A DNA stretch of 64,000 bases from Comamonas suwonensis. Its GTDB lineage: Bacteria > Pseudomonadota > Gammaproteobacteria > Burkholderiales > Burkholderiaceae_C. The notes beneath the pieces were generated by a model that saw only the letters and a program-made list of their open reading frames with translations, had not been told where the DNA came from and ran no database searches. The position numbers and the translations under genes are program-made. The stretch covers positions 186,001 to 250,000 of the forward strand of contig NZ_JABBCQ020000001.1 of NCBI RefSeq assembly GCF_012844455.2, read 5' to 3'. Of this stretch, positions 37,995 through 46,177 are shown one piece after another (within the stretch, counting starts at the first letter, position 1; every line of letters starts with the position of its first letter).

Positions 37995-38972
37995 ATGCAA
38001 CGTCGCCATTTCATCTGCTCCGCCACCGCTGCAGCCATCGCCTCTTCTTTCTCCGGCCTGAGCATGGCGCAGGAGGCATCACGCCCACTGCGCATCGTCG
38101 TGCCCTTCCCTGCCGGTGGCCCTACCGACATGGTGCCCCGCAACATGCAGGACGTGCTGATCAAGCTGCTGGGCGGCCAGCCCGTGGTGATTGAAAACAA
38201 GGCCGGAGCCGGCGGCTCCATCGGCATGGCCGAAGTGGCCCGCACCACCGATGGCGTGACCTTCGGCATCGCCACCCTGTCCACCCATGGCGTGAACCCT
38301 GCCGTGTTCAAGAAGCTGCCCTACGACGCGATCAAAGATTTCGTCGGTGTGACCGAGATCGTTAAGGCACCCGGCGTACTGGTGATCAACCCCAAGCTCA
38401 TCCCCGTCAAGACCTTTGCCGAGTTCGTGGCCTACCTGAAGGCCAACCCCGGCAAGGTGTCCTATGCCACGCCTGGCAACGGCACCATCGGCCATATGTG
38501 GGGCGCTCAGTTCCTCAAGAGCACGGGCACCGAGATGCACCACATCCCCTACCGTGGTTCCGCCCCGGCCATCAACGACGTGCTGGGCGGCCAAGTGCCC
38601 GTGTATTTCGACCAGGTGAACTCTTCTCTGCCTCACATCAAGTCGGGCAAGGTGCGTGCGCTGGCCGTGTCCTGGCATGAGCGTCTGGATGTGCTGCCCG
38701 ATGTACAGACCTATGCACAAGCCGGTCACCCTGACCTGAACGAACCATCCTGGTTCGGTCTGGTGGCCCCCAAGAACACGCCCGCCGCGCAAGTGGATCG
38801 CGTGCAAAAGGCCATCATTGCTGCACTCAAAGACCCCGCCGTCAAGCAGCGCATGGCTGATCAAGGCCTGTACCCCTCGGGCACATCGAGCTCGGACTTC
38901 ACCAAGCAGATCGCCAGCGAAGTGACCAAGATGAAGAAGCTGGCTGCAGCCTCGAATATTCAGATGGATTAA
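37995..38972 (+). CDS. Bug-family (TctC) periplasmic solute-binding protein
   Basis: The 325-residue receptor has a Tat-like or Sec signal (MQRRHFICSATAAAIASSFS, then GLSMAQEASRP) and the family motifs LRIVVPFPAGGPTDMVPR and VVIENKAGAGGSIGMAEV. It lies downstream of the tctD/tctE pair, as tctC does in citrate-uptake systems, but TctB and TctA are absent here. It may therefore signal through the kinase or serve membrane partners coded elsewhere. Complete and followed by a strong terminator. Confidence 0.9.
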   Translation: MQRRHFICSATAAAIASSFSGLSMAQEASRPLRIVVPFPAGGPTDMVPRNMQDVLIKLLGGQPVVIENKAGAGGSIGMAEVARTTDGVTFGIATLSTHGVNPAVFKKLPYDAIKDFVGVTEIVKAPGVLVINPKLIPVKTFAEFVAYLKANPGKVSYATPGNGTIGHMWGAQFLKSTGTEMHHIPYRGSAPAINDVLGGQVPVYFDQVNSSLPHIKSGKVRALAVSWHERLDVLPDVQTYAQAGHPDLNEPSWFGLVAPKNTPAAQVDRVQKAIIAALKDPAVKQRMADQGLYPSGTSSSDFTKQIASEVTKMKKLAAASNIQMD

Positions 38973-39014
38973 AAACAGGAGCGGCTTGCGCTTGTCGCAA
39001 GTGCTTTTGACAAC

Positions 39015-39044
39015 AAAAAGGCCTGCATCTGCAGGCCTTTTTTT
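39015..39044. terminator. Bidirectional rho-independent terminator
   Basis: AAAAAGGCCTGCA / TGCAGGCCTTTTTTT is a near-perfect palindrome between two convergent genes. It can end transcription from either side. Confidence 0.9.
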
Positions 39045-39064
39045 GCGCTGACAGCTATCAAAAA

Positions 39065-39910
39065 TTACTTTGAGCAAGCCTGCAACGCTCTGGGCAGCAG
39101 ATTCTTGCTCACCAGCAGCGCCACATCGTTCCTGAAGCTGGCTGTGGCCTTGGGCAGGCGCAACGCATAGGTGGTCACCTCGGGGCGCTCCTGCACCACA
39201 CGCGCGGTGCGCACGCCCTGGCGCGCAAACGTGGCCAACTGGCGCTGTGCGGCTTCTTCTGTGGAGAAGCGGCCCAGCGACAGGCCGGGCTCCAGATTGC
39301 CGCCTGCGCGGTCAAAGTCGATGTTCATCAGGCGCAGTTCACCGCGCTTGCGGTCCAGAAACTCGGCATCGGGGAACTTGCCCATGTAGACCATCCAGCG
39401 GCCGTTCTGGTGGCTGGGCACCAGCTCCCAGTCGCCCTTGGCTTTGCTGGCCAGCGCACGGCGAATGCTGTCGGCCTGACTTTCTTCAATATTGCCGGCC
39501 TGATAGCAGGTCTCGGGCTCCTTCACGGCCTTGGCTTCTTTCAGCTCTTTCGCTTCTTTAGCCTCTTTGGCTTGCTTCGCCTCCTTGGCCGCTAAAGCAG
39601 CCGCTTCTGCCCCGGCGTCTTTGGCCTCGGGTTTGGCTTCTTGCTCAGGCTCTGGCTTGGGGGCGGGTGCGCTGTCGTCCACCACAGGCGGCTGGGCTTC
39701 TTGCGGTGCAGATTCGGCAGGCTCGCTGCTCTTGTCCTGCGGGGCATCCTGCTTTGGCAGCACCAGCGCATCGGGCTTGATCTGCTCTTGCGCACGCTGC
39801 GGCTCGGACTGCACTTCCGGCGCCAGCCCCATGCTGGCCAGATAGCCGTGGCTCCACATGTAGTAGCCCGCGTTACCCAGCAGCAGCAGCAAGAAAATGA
39901 TTCTCAGCAT
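39065..39910 (-). CDS. SPOR-domain protein
   Basis: A 281-residue bitopic membrane protein: one N-terminal hydrophobic segment (LRIIFLLLLLGNAGYYMW), a long Pro/Ala/Glu/Lys-rich middle (KEAKQAKEAKEAKELKEAK near 115-135), and a C-terminal SPOR-like region with TCYQAGNIEESQADSIR and RTARVVQERPEVTTYALRLP. SPOR domains bind denuded peptidoglycan glycans at the division septum. It is downstream of birA. In many betaproteobacteria coaX lies between such genes, and here only a repeat does. Confidence 0.82.
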   Translation of the reverse strand: MLRIIFLLLLLGNAGYYMWSHGYLASMGLAPEVQSEPQRAQEQIKPDALVLPKQDAPQDKSSEPAESAPQEAQPPVVDDSAPAPKPEPEQEAKPEAKDAGAEAAALAAKEAKQAKEAKEAKELKEAKAVKEPETCYQAGNIEESQADSIRRALASKAKGDWELVPSHQNGRWMVYMGKFPDAEFLDRKRGELRLMNIDFDRAGGNLEPGLSLGRFSTEEAAQRQLATFARQGVRTARVVQERPEVTTYALRLPKATASFRNDVALLVSKNLLPRALQACSK

Positions 39911-39938
39911 AAATTTCTCACATCAGTTATCCATAGGC

Positions 39939-40053
39939 GACAGCAGCTCGCGGGCAGCCGAGCAAGGGCCGCCCCGCAGCAAAGGCTGTGTCCGCCTCCC
40001 ATAGCGCGCAGCGCGTAGAGAGAGGAGGAAGACGCGAAGCGGCTCAGGAGGTG
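39939..40053. repeat. Compound hairpin repeat, copy C, directly after birA
   Basis: CGACAGCAGC...AGCAAGGGCCGCCCCGCAGC, then TCCGCCTCCC...AGAGGAGGAAG and CGCGAAGCGGCTCAGGAGG, ending seven bases before the birA stop codon on the - strand. Same layout as the copies after recA and the SET gene. Confidence 0.65.
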
Positions 40054-40059
40054 ATCCAT

Positions 40060-40890
40060 TCAAGCCTGCAGCGGGCTGCTAGCCGGGCGCACGCTGATTT
40101 CAGAACTGGTCACCGCCTGCAGGCCCGTGGCTGTGCGCACCATGAAGCCGCCATCCGCCGCCACGCCTTCGGCCATGCCGCGGGTGCCGTCGCTCAGATT
40201 CACCTCTCGGCCCGCCAGCAGGTCGCGCTGGGAAAAACGCGGCAGCAAGGGCGCAAAGCCATGCTGCGCAAAGGCCTGGACCTCGGCCACCAGCGCCGGC
40301 AGTATGCAGGCCAGTGCCGTAGGAGCGTCCAGCGCCATATCCAGCTCCTGCAAGCAGGCCGGAGCCGTGCGCATGCCGTCACCGGGGCGTGGGCGCACGT
40401 TAATGCCAATGCCAATCACCACATAGCGCGGCGCGCTCATGTCGTGCTGGTGGGTGCCGACAAAACTGGCGGTCTCAATCAGAATGCCAGCCAGCTTGCG
40501 GTCGCCCTCCAGCCACAGATCGTTAGGCCATTTGATGCCAATCTTGGGCCCACGCCCTGCAGCGGGCAGACGGGGCTGCAGACTCTCGGCCACGCTCACG
40601 CCCACAGCCAGCGACAGGCCGGACCAGTCCTTGGGTGCCAGCGGCAGACCCAGAGAGAACATCAGCGAATCGCCCACACCACTGACCCAATTGCGCCCCA
40701 GCCGCCCACGGCCTTGCGTTTGCTGCTCTGCAATCAGGAGTACCGGGTCCGTCAGCCCATCGCGCGCACGGCGCATGAGTTCGGTGTTGGAGGAATCGAT
40801 GCTGGGCAGCACCTCGACCGTAAAGCCCGGCAGCTGCGGCGCAATCGCTTCCCACAAAGCTTCGGCATTCCAGTGAATCGGCTGAGTCAT
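40060..40890 (-). CDS. birA: Biotin--[acetyl-CoA-carboxylase] ligase
   Basis: Activates biotin as biotinyl-AMP and attaches it to the carboxyl carrier protein. The 276-residue protein has the nucleotide/biotin-binding motif QTQGRGRLGRNWVSG, then IGIKWPNDLWLEGDRKLAGI, and a C-terminal SH3-like domain (ISLR-like end REVNLSDGTRGMAEGVAADG). It lacks the N-terminal helix-turn-helix of E. coli BirA, so it is the monofunctional ligase and not a repressor of biotin genes. Confidence 0.92.
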   Translation of the reverse strand: MTQPIHWNAEALWEAIAPQLPGFTVEVLPSIDSSNTELMRRARDGLTDPVLLIAEQQTQGRGRLGRNWVSGVGDSLMFSLGLPLAPKDWSGLSLAVGVSVAESLQPRLPAAGRGPKIGIKWPNDLWLEGDRKLAGILIETASFVGTHQHDMSAPRYVVIGIGINVRPRPGDGMRTAPACLQELDMALDAPTALACILPALVAEVQAFAQHGFAPLLPRFSQRDLLAGREVNLSDGTRGMAEGVAADGGFMVRTATGLQAVTSSEISVRPASSPLQA

Positions 40891-40949
40891 TTCTTTTTAT
40901 CCAAATCTAAAAACCATCAGCGCACTCCAAAACCGGCGCACCCTGAAAT

Positions 40950-41041
40950 CAGGGACAGCGAGCAAGCGCCGCCGCGCAGCGAAGCTGTCGTCCCCCTCCG
41001 CGAAGCAGAGAGGGGGAAGCCGCAAAGCGGCTCAAGGGGTG
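40950..41041. repeat. Compound hairpin repeat, copy D, directly after the SET gene
   Basis: AGGGACAGCGAGCAAGCGCC, then GCGCAGCGAAGCTGTCGTCC, CCCCTCCGCGAAGCAGAGAG and GGGG, CCGCAAAGCGGCTCAAGGGG. Three nested stems are evident (GACAGC/GCTGTC, CCCCCTC/GAGGGGG, CCGC/GCGG). It ends one base before the SET-gene stop. Confidence 0.7.
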
Positions 41042-41042
41042 T

Positions 41043-41546
41043 TTATTTATCCCCTGGCATCGGCGGTCTCCAGCCCCGCTTGGGTGCCAGCATGGTGCCC
41101 CGACATTCGGCAGCACCGCAATAGCAGGCGTATTCGGCCTTGAGCTTGGCGGTGTAACGCTCTTCCACCATCAGGCCGTAGTCGTAGTTCAGCTCCTCGC
41201 CCGCCGCAATATTGCGCAGCGCCACGATGTAGACACGGCCATCGATCTCGTCGGTATAGCAGTTGGGTGCGCAGCTGTGGTTGATCCAGCGTGCGGAATT
41301 GCCCTTGTGCGTGGCGTCAATCACACGCTCATCGTCCACCTGAAAATAAAAGGTGTGATTGGGCTGGCTGGGGTCATGCGGGTGACGGTCCTGGGCTTGC
41401 TGCCAGTCAATGACCTCTCCCACATACTCAATAATGGTTTCGCCCTCCGCAATATCCTGCACGGCGAAAACGCCTTTGCCGTGCACGCCGGAGCGTCTGG
41501 CCTGTATACGGCGGCCTGTTGATGGTGCCAAGGATGTGCGGGGCAT
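41043..41546 (-). CDS. SET-domain protein lysine methyltransferase
   Basis: SAM-dependent lysine methyltransferase of a fold best known from eukaryotic histone methyltransferases. The 167-residue protein is nearly all SET domain: GKGVFAVQDIAEGETIIEYV, the catalytic motif RWINHSCAPNCYTDE, EELNYDYGLMVEERY, and a post-SET cysteine cluster YACYCGAAECRGTML. All key motifs are present, so it is likely active. Its target is unknown. ATG 41546 is chosen (MPRTSLAP); ATG 41573 would run into an alternating CG/CA tract. It is divergent from topB, 117 bp away. Confidence 0.9.
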   Translation of the reverse strand: MPRTSLAPSTGRRIQARRSGVHGKGVFAVQDIAEGETIIEYVGEVIDWQQAQDRHPHDPSQPNHTFYFQVDDERVIDATHKGNSARWINHSCAPNCYTDEIDGRVYIVALRNIAAGEELNYDYGLMVEERYTAKLKAEYACYCGAAECRGTMLAPKRGWRPPMPGDK

Positions 41547-41565
41547 GTTTTCTCTGATACTTTGA

Positions 41566-41596
41566 ATATGCACACATGTGCGCGTACGCGCGCGTG
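41566..41596. other. 31-bp alternating purine-pyrimidine (Z-DNA-prone) tract
   Basis: From 41566 to 41596 purine and pyrimidine alternate without a break, mostly CA/TG and CG steps, including GCGCGTACGCGCGCG. Such tracts turn to left-handed Z-DNA under negative supercoiling. It sits in the divergent promoter of the SET and topoisomerase III genes. Confidence 0.75.
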
Positions 41597-41663
41597 AGAA
41601 GCGAATTGTATGAGCCTGAGCACATGTTCAGACTCAGGTGGTTAATGACGACGAGAACACACA

Positions 41664-44603
41664 ATGAATAAAACCCTGGTGATTGCAGAAAAGCCTTCTG
41701 TTGCACAGGACATCGTCCGTGCGCTGACCCCTGTGGCAGGCAAGTTCGAGAAACACGATGACTATTTCGAATCCGACAACTATGTGGTGACCAGCGCGGT
41801 CGGCCACTTGGTTGAGATTCAGGCGCCCGAGGAATTTGACGTCAAGCGCGGCAAATGGAGTTTTGCCAACCTGCCGGTCATCCCCCCGCGCTTTGACTTG
41901 AAGCCCGTGGACAAGACCAAGACCCGCCTGAACGCCGTGGTCAAGCAGGCCAAGCGCAAAGACGTCACCCAGCTCATCAACGCCTGTGACGCGGGCCGCG
42001 AAGGGGAGCTGATCTTCCGCCTGATCGAGCAGTACGCCGGTGGCGCCAAGGGCGGCCTGGGCAAGCCCGTGCAGCGTCTGTGGTTGCAGTCGATGACGCC
42101 TCAAGCCATTCGGGACGGCTTCAACAACCTGCGCAGCGATGCACAGATGCAGGGCCTGGCCAGCGCCGCGCGCAGCCGCTCTGAAGCCGACTGGCTGGTG
42201 GGCATCAATGGCACCAGAGCCATGACGGCCTTCAACTCGCGTGACGGCGGCTTCTTCCTGACCACCGTGGGTCGCGTGCAGACGCCAACCCTGTCGCTGG
42301 TGGTGGAGCGCGAAGAAAAAATCCGCAAGTTCGTCAGCCGCGACTACTGGGAAGTGCACGGCACGTTCAACGCGCAGGCCGGCTCCTACCTGGGCAAGTG
42401 GTTCAACCCGCAGTGGAAGAAGAGCGACGACGCCGAAAGCCGTGCCGACCGCCTGTGGAACAAGGCCGAGGCCGATGCCATCTCCGCCGCCGTGCAGGGC
42501 AAGCCCGCCACCGTGACAGAAGAGAGCAAGCCCACATCGCAAGCCTCGCCCCTGCTGTTTGACCTGACCAGCCTGCAGCGCGAGGCCAACGGCAAGTTCG
42601 GCTTCTCTGCCAAGACGACTCTCGCACTGGCCCAGAGCCTGTACGAGCGCCACAAGGCGCTGACCTACCCGCGTACCGATTCGCGCGCACTGCCTGAAGA
42701 CTATCTGCCGGTCGCCAAGCAGACCTTCGACATGCTGGCTACCAGCGGCATGCGCCATCTGGCCCCGTTTGCCCAGCAGGCCATCAACGACAACTACATC
42801 CGCCCCACCAAGCGCGTGTTTGACAACAGCAAGGTGTCGGATCACTTTGCCATCATCCCCACGCTGCAGGCGCCTAGCGGCCTGTCCGAGGCCGAGCAAA
42901 AGCTGTACGACCTGGTGGTGCGCCGCTTCATGGCCGTGTTCTTCCCCAGCGCTGAGTACCAGGTCACCACGCGAATCAGCAAGGTGGAGCAGCACTCCTT
43001 CAAGACCGAAGGCAAAGTGCTAGTCAAGCCGGGCTGGCTGGCCATTTACGGCAAGGAAGCCGCTGCAGAAGTGGAAGACGCCAAGGAAGGCGACAAGGGC
43101 CAGCCGCTGGTTGCCGTGCAACCGGGCGAGCAGCCCCGCACCGACCACGCCGATGTGAAGGCCCTGAAGACCAAGCCCCCCGCCCGCTACTCTGAAGCGA
43201 CTCTGCTGGGAGCCATGGAAAGCGCCGGCAAGCAGATCGACGACGAAGAGCTGCGCAGCGCCATGCAGGAAAAGGGCCTGGGCACGCCAGCCACGCGCGC
43301 GTCCATCATCGAAGGCCTGATTACTGAAAAGTACATGCTGCGCGAAGGCCGCGAGATGATCCCCACGGCCAAGGCCTTCCAGCTGATGACACTGCTGCGC
43401 GGACTGGAAGTGGAAGAGCTGTGCCGCGCCGACCTGACTGGCGAGTGGGAATACAAGCTGTCGCAGATGGAAAAGGGCGAGCTGTCGCGTGAAGCCTTCA
43501 TGCAGCAGATCAAGGCCATGACCGAGAAACTGGTCAAAAAGGCCAAGGAATACGACCGCGACACCATTCCCGGCGACTACGCCACGCTGGCCACGCCCTG
43601 CCCCAACTGCGGCGGAGTGGTCAAGGAAAACTACCGCCGCTACGCCTGCACGGGTGCAACAGGTGCCAGCGAGGGCTGCGGCTTCTCGTTCACCAAGTCG
43701 CCCGCTGGCCGTACGTTTGAAACAGCCGAGGCTGAGCAACTGCTGCGCGACCGCCGCATTGGCCCGCTGGAAGGCTTCCGCTCCAAGGCGGGCTGGCCCT
43801 TCACGGCCGAAGTGGCCATCGTGCACGACGAAGAAGCCAAGAACTACAAGCTGGAGTTCGACTTCGGCGACGACAAGGACTCCGAGGACACCGGCGAGAT
43901 CGTGGACTTTGCCAGCCAGCAGTCCTTGGGCCCCTGCCCCAAGTGCGGATCGCCCGTGTTTGAGCATGGCGCCAACTACGTCTGCTCCAAAGCCGTGCCT
44001 ACGCTGGATCAGGCCACGCCTAGCTGCGACTTCAAGAGCGGCCAGATCATCCTGCAACAGCCCATTGAGCGCGAACAGATGACCAAGCTGCTGCAGACCG
44101 GAAAGACCGATCTGCTTGAGAAGTTTGTCTCCAACCGCACACGCCGCAACTTCAAGGCTTTCCTGGCCTGGGATGGTGCTGCGGGCAAGGTGAACTTCGA
44201 GTTCGAGCAGCGCGAGAGCAAGTACCCCGCACGCAAGACGGCTGGTGCAGCGGCTACCAAAACAACAGCTGCGACCGCAAAGAAGACGGGCGCTGCAGCC
44301 AAGAAGGTCGCGACAAAAGCCGCTACAAAAACGGCAGCAGCCAAGACCCCTGCGGTCAAAAAACCCCGCACCGTCAGCGCCACGCTGCAGCCCAGCGCCG
44401 ACCTGGCCGCCGTGATTGGCGACGCAGCCACTTCGCGCCCCGAGGTCATCAAAAAGCTGTGGGACTACATCAAGGCCAACAGCCTGCAAGACGCCAAGGA
44501 CAAGCGTGTCATCAATGCCGATGCCAAGCTCAAGCCCGTGTTTGGCAAGGATCAGGTCAATATGTTTGAGCTGGCCGGTATCGTGGGCAAGCACGTGAGC
44601 TGA
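41664..44603 (+). CDS. topB: DNA topoisomerase III fused to a C-terminal SWIB domain
   Basis: Type IA topoisomerase that decatenates and relaxes DNA. The 979-residue protein has the Toprim domain (TLVIAEKPSVAQDIVRAL; DAGREGELIFRLIEQY), the catalytic tyrosine in TYPRTDSRALP (Tyr 335), and C-terminal zinc-like segments CPNCGGVVKENYRRYAC and CPKCGSPVFEHG. After about residue 856 comes an Ala/Lys/Thr-rich linker resembling histone H1 tails (TGAAAKKVATKAATKTAAAK), then a SWIB/MDM2-type domain at about 899-979 (PEVIKKLWDYIKANSLQDAK, then FGKDQVNMFEL). E. coli TopB (653 residues) lacks the linker and SWIB part. Confidence 0.95.
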   Translation: MNKTLVIAEKPSVAQDIVRALTPVAGKFEKHDDYFESDNYVVTSAVGHLVEIQAPEEFDVKRGKWSFANLPVIPPRFDLKPVDKTKTRLNAVVKQAKRKDVTQLINACDAGREGELIFRLIEQYAGGAKGGLGKPVQRLWLQSMTPQAIRDGFNNLRSDAQMQGLASAARSRSEADWLVGINGTRAMTAFNSRDGGFFLTTVGRVQTPTLSLVVEREEKIRKFVSRDYWEVHGTFNAQAGSYLGKWFNPQWKKSDDAESRADRLWNKAEADAISAAVQGKPATVTEESKPTSQASPLLFDLTSLQREANGKFGFSAKTTLALAQSLYERHKALTYPRTDSRALPEDYLPVAKQTFDMLATSGMRHLAPFAQQAINDNYIRPTKRVFDNSKVSDHFAIIPTLQAPSGLSEAEQKLYDLVVRRFMAVFFPSAEYQVTTRISKVEQHSFKTEGKVLVKPGWLAIYGKEAAAEVEDAKEGDKGQPLVAVQPGEQPRTDHADVKALKTKPPARYSEATLLGAMESAGKQIDDEELRSAMQEKGLGTPATRASIIEGLITEKYMLREGREMIPTAKAFQLMTLLRGLEVEELCRADLTGEWEYKLSQMEKGELSREAFMQQIKAMTEKLVKKAKEYDRDTIPGDYATLATPCPNCGGVVKENYRRYACTGATGASEGCGFSFTKSPAGRTFETAEAEQLLRDRRIGPLEGFRSKAGWPFTAEVAIVHDEEAKNYKLEFDFGDDKDSEDTGEIVDFASQQSLGPCPKCGSPVFEHGANYVCSKAVPTLDQATPSCDFKSGQIILQQPIEREQMTKLLQTGKTDLLEKFVSNRTRRNFKAFLAWDGAAGKVNFEFEQRESKYPARKTAGAAATKTTAATAKKTGAAAKKVATKAATKTAAAKTPAVKKPRTVSATLQPSADLAAVIGDAATSRPEVIKKLWDYIKANSLQDAKDKRVINADAKLKPVFGKDQVNMFELAGIVGKHVS

Positions 44604-44621
44604 TCACCGCTGCCCCCCGCA

Positions 44622-44660
44622 AAACACCCCGTACGCCTATCGCGGCACGGGGTGTTTTTT
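44622..44660 (+). terminator. Rho-independent terminator of topB
   Basis: AACACCCCGT and ACGGGGTGTT pair across a 14-base loop and six T follow, 20 bp after the topB stop. Confidence 0.88.
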
Positions 44661-45026
44661 ATGGATCATGTCCCGGCGAAATGCGCACAACTCCAGGGCC
44701 AGGTGGCAAGAATCCCCTGAGTATTCAAATACCAGCGGCTGCAGCCCAATCTCCAGACCATATTTCTGGCGGCCTCCATCTGCGAGACCTCGTAGTCATC
44801 CTCGGTGCTCTGCCCAACACTGATCGACTGATACCACCCCTTGCGCAGCTTGATGGCAGCCAGAACTCCCAAAATATGAACCGAGGTTTTGACGGTTGAT
44901 TCCGAGGGCCTCTGATCCGCCCAAGAAAGCACTGGTGACAAGCCCTGCAGCACTTTTTTGTGGCTTGGCATCGCCGGTAACGCCGAAGACATGCCTTTTC
45001 TGCGGCAATCCGCTATAAGCATTGAT
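44661..45026. other. Region between topB and the phosphatase gene
   Basis: About 365 bp with no gene I can support. One - strand frame reads from about 44971 down to 44666 with no family I know; it has no good ribosome-binding site and I take it as non-coding or a relic. Confidence 0.4.
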
Positions 45027-45821
45027 ATGAATGCAAACGATGACCTGATCATGGCCACCGGCCTCGAAGCGCAAGCCCCCCACTTCAGCCGCCCCATTGC
45101 CCTGGAGGGCGCATCCAACTTCCGCGACCTGGGCGGCTACCAGGGCAAGGATGGTCGCCACCTGCAGTGGCGCAAGTTGTATCGCTCGGCCCATCTGGCC
45201 CATCTGACGCAAGATGACCTGGACCAGCTCAAAACCCTGGGCGTGAGTCGCAGCGCAGACTTCCGGGGCCTGGGAGAAAGCGCACATCTGGCCTACAACT
45301 GGCCACAGCTCAGCCGCCATGCGCTGATCGTGGAACCCACCGTCGTGCAGCGCGCCCAATCCATGCTTGAAAAAGGCCAGGACCTGACGGCAGGCGACAC
45401 CGTGGAGCTGATGCATGACACCTACCGCAGCTTTGTGAATGTCTATGGTCAGCGCTTTGCCGAGTTTTTCACTCTGCTGCAGAGCAACGATGAGCCACTG
45501 GTCTTTCACTGCACCGCCGGCAAGGACCGTACCGGCTGGGCCGCCGCCCTGCTGCTCACCGCCCTGGGCGTGGACGAGGAGCAGATCATGGATGACTACC
45601 TGCTGACCAACCAGCTTTTTCGCCGCCCCCCAGCCTCCATGCTGGGCCAGATATCGGAAGAGGCGCTGGATGCTCTGTGGCGCGTGCAACCGTCCTATTT
45701 GATGGCGTCGGTCGATACCGTTCGCAACCAGTACGACAGCCTGGACAGCTATCTGACCCAGGCCCTCGGTGTGGACCGCACGGCCCGGGAACGGTTGGCC
45801 GATCTTTATCTGTCCGAATAA
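45027..45821 (+). CDS. Tyrosine/serine protein phosphatase (DSP/PTP-like)
   Basis: The 264-residue protein has the protein tyrosine phosphatase signature FHCTAGKDRTGWAAALLL, with catalytic Cys 162 and Arg 168, and the upstream family segment EGASNFRDLGGYQGKDGRHL, as in MptpB/DUF1-like atypical bacterial phosphatases that can act on phosphotyrosine and phosphoinositides. ATG 45027 (MNANDDLIMATG) is chosen over a frame start at 44958. No signal peptide, so cytoplasmic. No kinase gene is adjacent and substrates are unknown. Confidence 0.87.
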   Translation: MNANDDLIMATGLEAQAPHFSRPIALEGASNFRDLGGYQGKDGRHLQWRKLYRSAHLAHLTQDDLDQLKTLGVSRSADFRGLGESAHLAYNWPQLSRHALIVEPTVVQRAQSMLEKGQDLTAGDTVELMHDTYRSFVNVYGQRFAEFFTLLQSNDEPLVFHCTAGKDRTGWAAALLLTALGVDEEQIMDDYLLTNQLFRRPPASMLGQISEEALDALWRVQPSYLMASVDTVRNQYDSLDSYLTQALGVDRTARERLADLYLSE

Positions 45822-45823
45822 TC

Positions 45824-45872
45824 AAAAAGCATAGCTGCAAGCGCTTTATATTCAAGCGCTATAGGCATTTTT
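45824..45872. repeat. Palindromic intergenic repeat (AGCTGCAAGCGCT type)
   Basis: AGCATAGCTGCAAGCGCTTT, then ATATTCAAGCGCTATAGGCATTTTTTATGC: the AAGCGCTT core is repeated, so the two halves can pair. It directly follows the phosphatase gene and its T run may help end transcription. Confidence 0.65.
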
Positions 45873-45959
45873 TATGCATAACCGCCACTCACCAGCGGGC
45901 ATCCACCAAGCGCTACCATGAAGCATGGCCCGCGCTGCTTGCGGGCAAGGAGATGCACT

Positions 45960-46112
45960 ATGCGCAAATGGCTCACTCTGGCTGCAACCGTTGCAGCGAT
46001 GGCGCTCAGCGCCTGCTCGGGCACCATGCCTAGCTCTTCCAGCAGCTCTGGAAGCGCCAGCGGCGTAGAGGTGTTTGGCACCATTGATACCGGTGTCAGC
46101 CGCACCTGGTAA
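45960..46112 (+). CDS. Small lipoprotein of unknown function
   Basis: A 50-residue protein with a lipoprotein signal (MRKWLTLAATVAAMALSACS, lipobox LSAC), a Ser/Gly-rich spacer and a short tail VEVFGTIDTGVSRTW. After processing only about 33 residues remain, anchored by lipid. AAGGAG seven bases before ATG 45960 and a strong terminator after the stop support a real gene. The tail looks like the first strand of Gram-negative porins (VTLYGxxDxGV), but the protein is far too short to be one. Function unknown. Confidence 0.75.
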   Translation: MRKWLTLAATVAAMALSACSGTMPSSSSSSGSASGVEVFGTIDTGVSRTW

Positions 46113-46130
46113 ACCAAGCCCCGATGAAAA

Positions 46131-46166
46131 AAGCCCGCAGCACCTTTAAGTGCTGCGGGCTTTTTT
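46131..46166. terminator. Strong bidirectional terminator
   Basis: AAGCCCGCAGCAC (46131-46143) and GTGCTGCGGGCTT (46150-46162) pair perfectly, with A and T runs outside. It lies between the convergent lipoprotein gene and maeB. Confidence 0.93.
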
Positions 46167-46177
46167 GTTGAGAACGC

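Noticed and set aside
44666-44971. A possible 100-residue gene on the - strand between topB and the phosphatase gene
   Set aside because: No recognisable family, no good ribosome-binding site, and it runs head-on into the topB terminator region. I leave it as unresolved.
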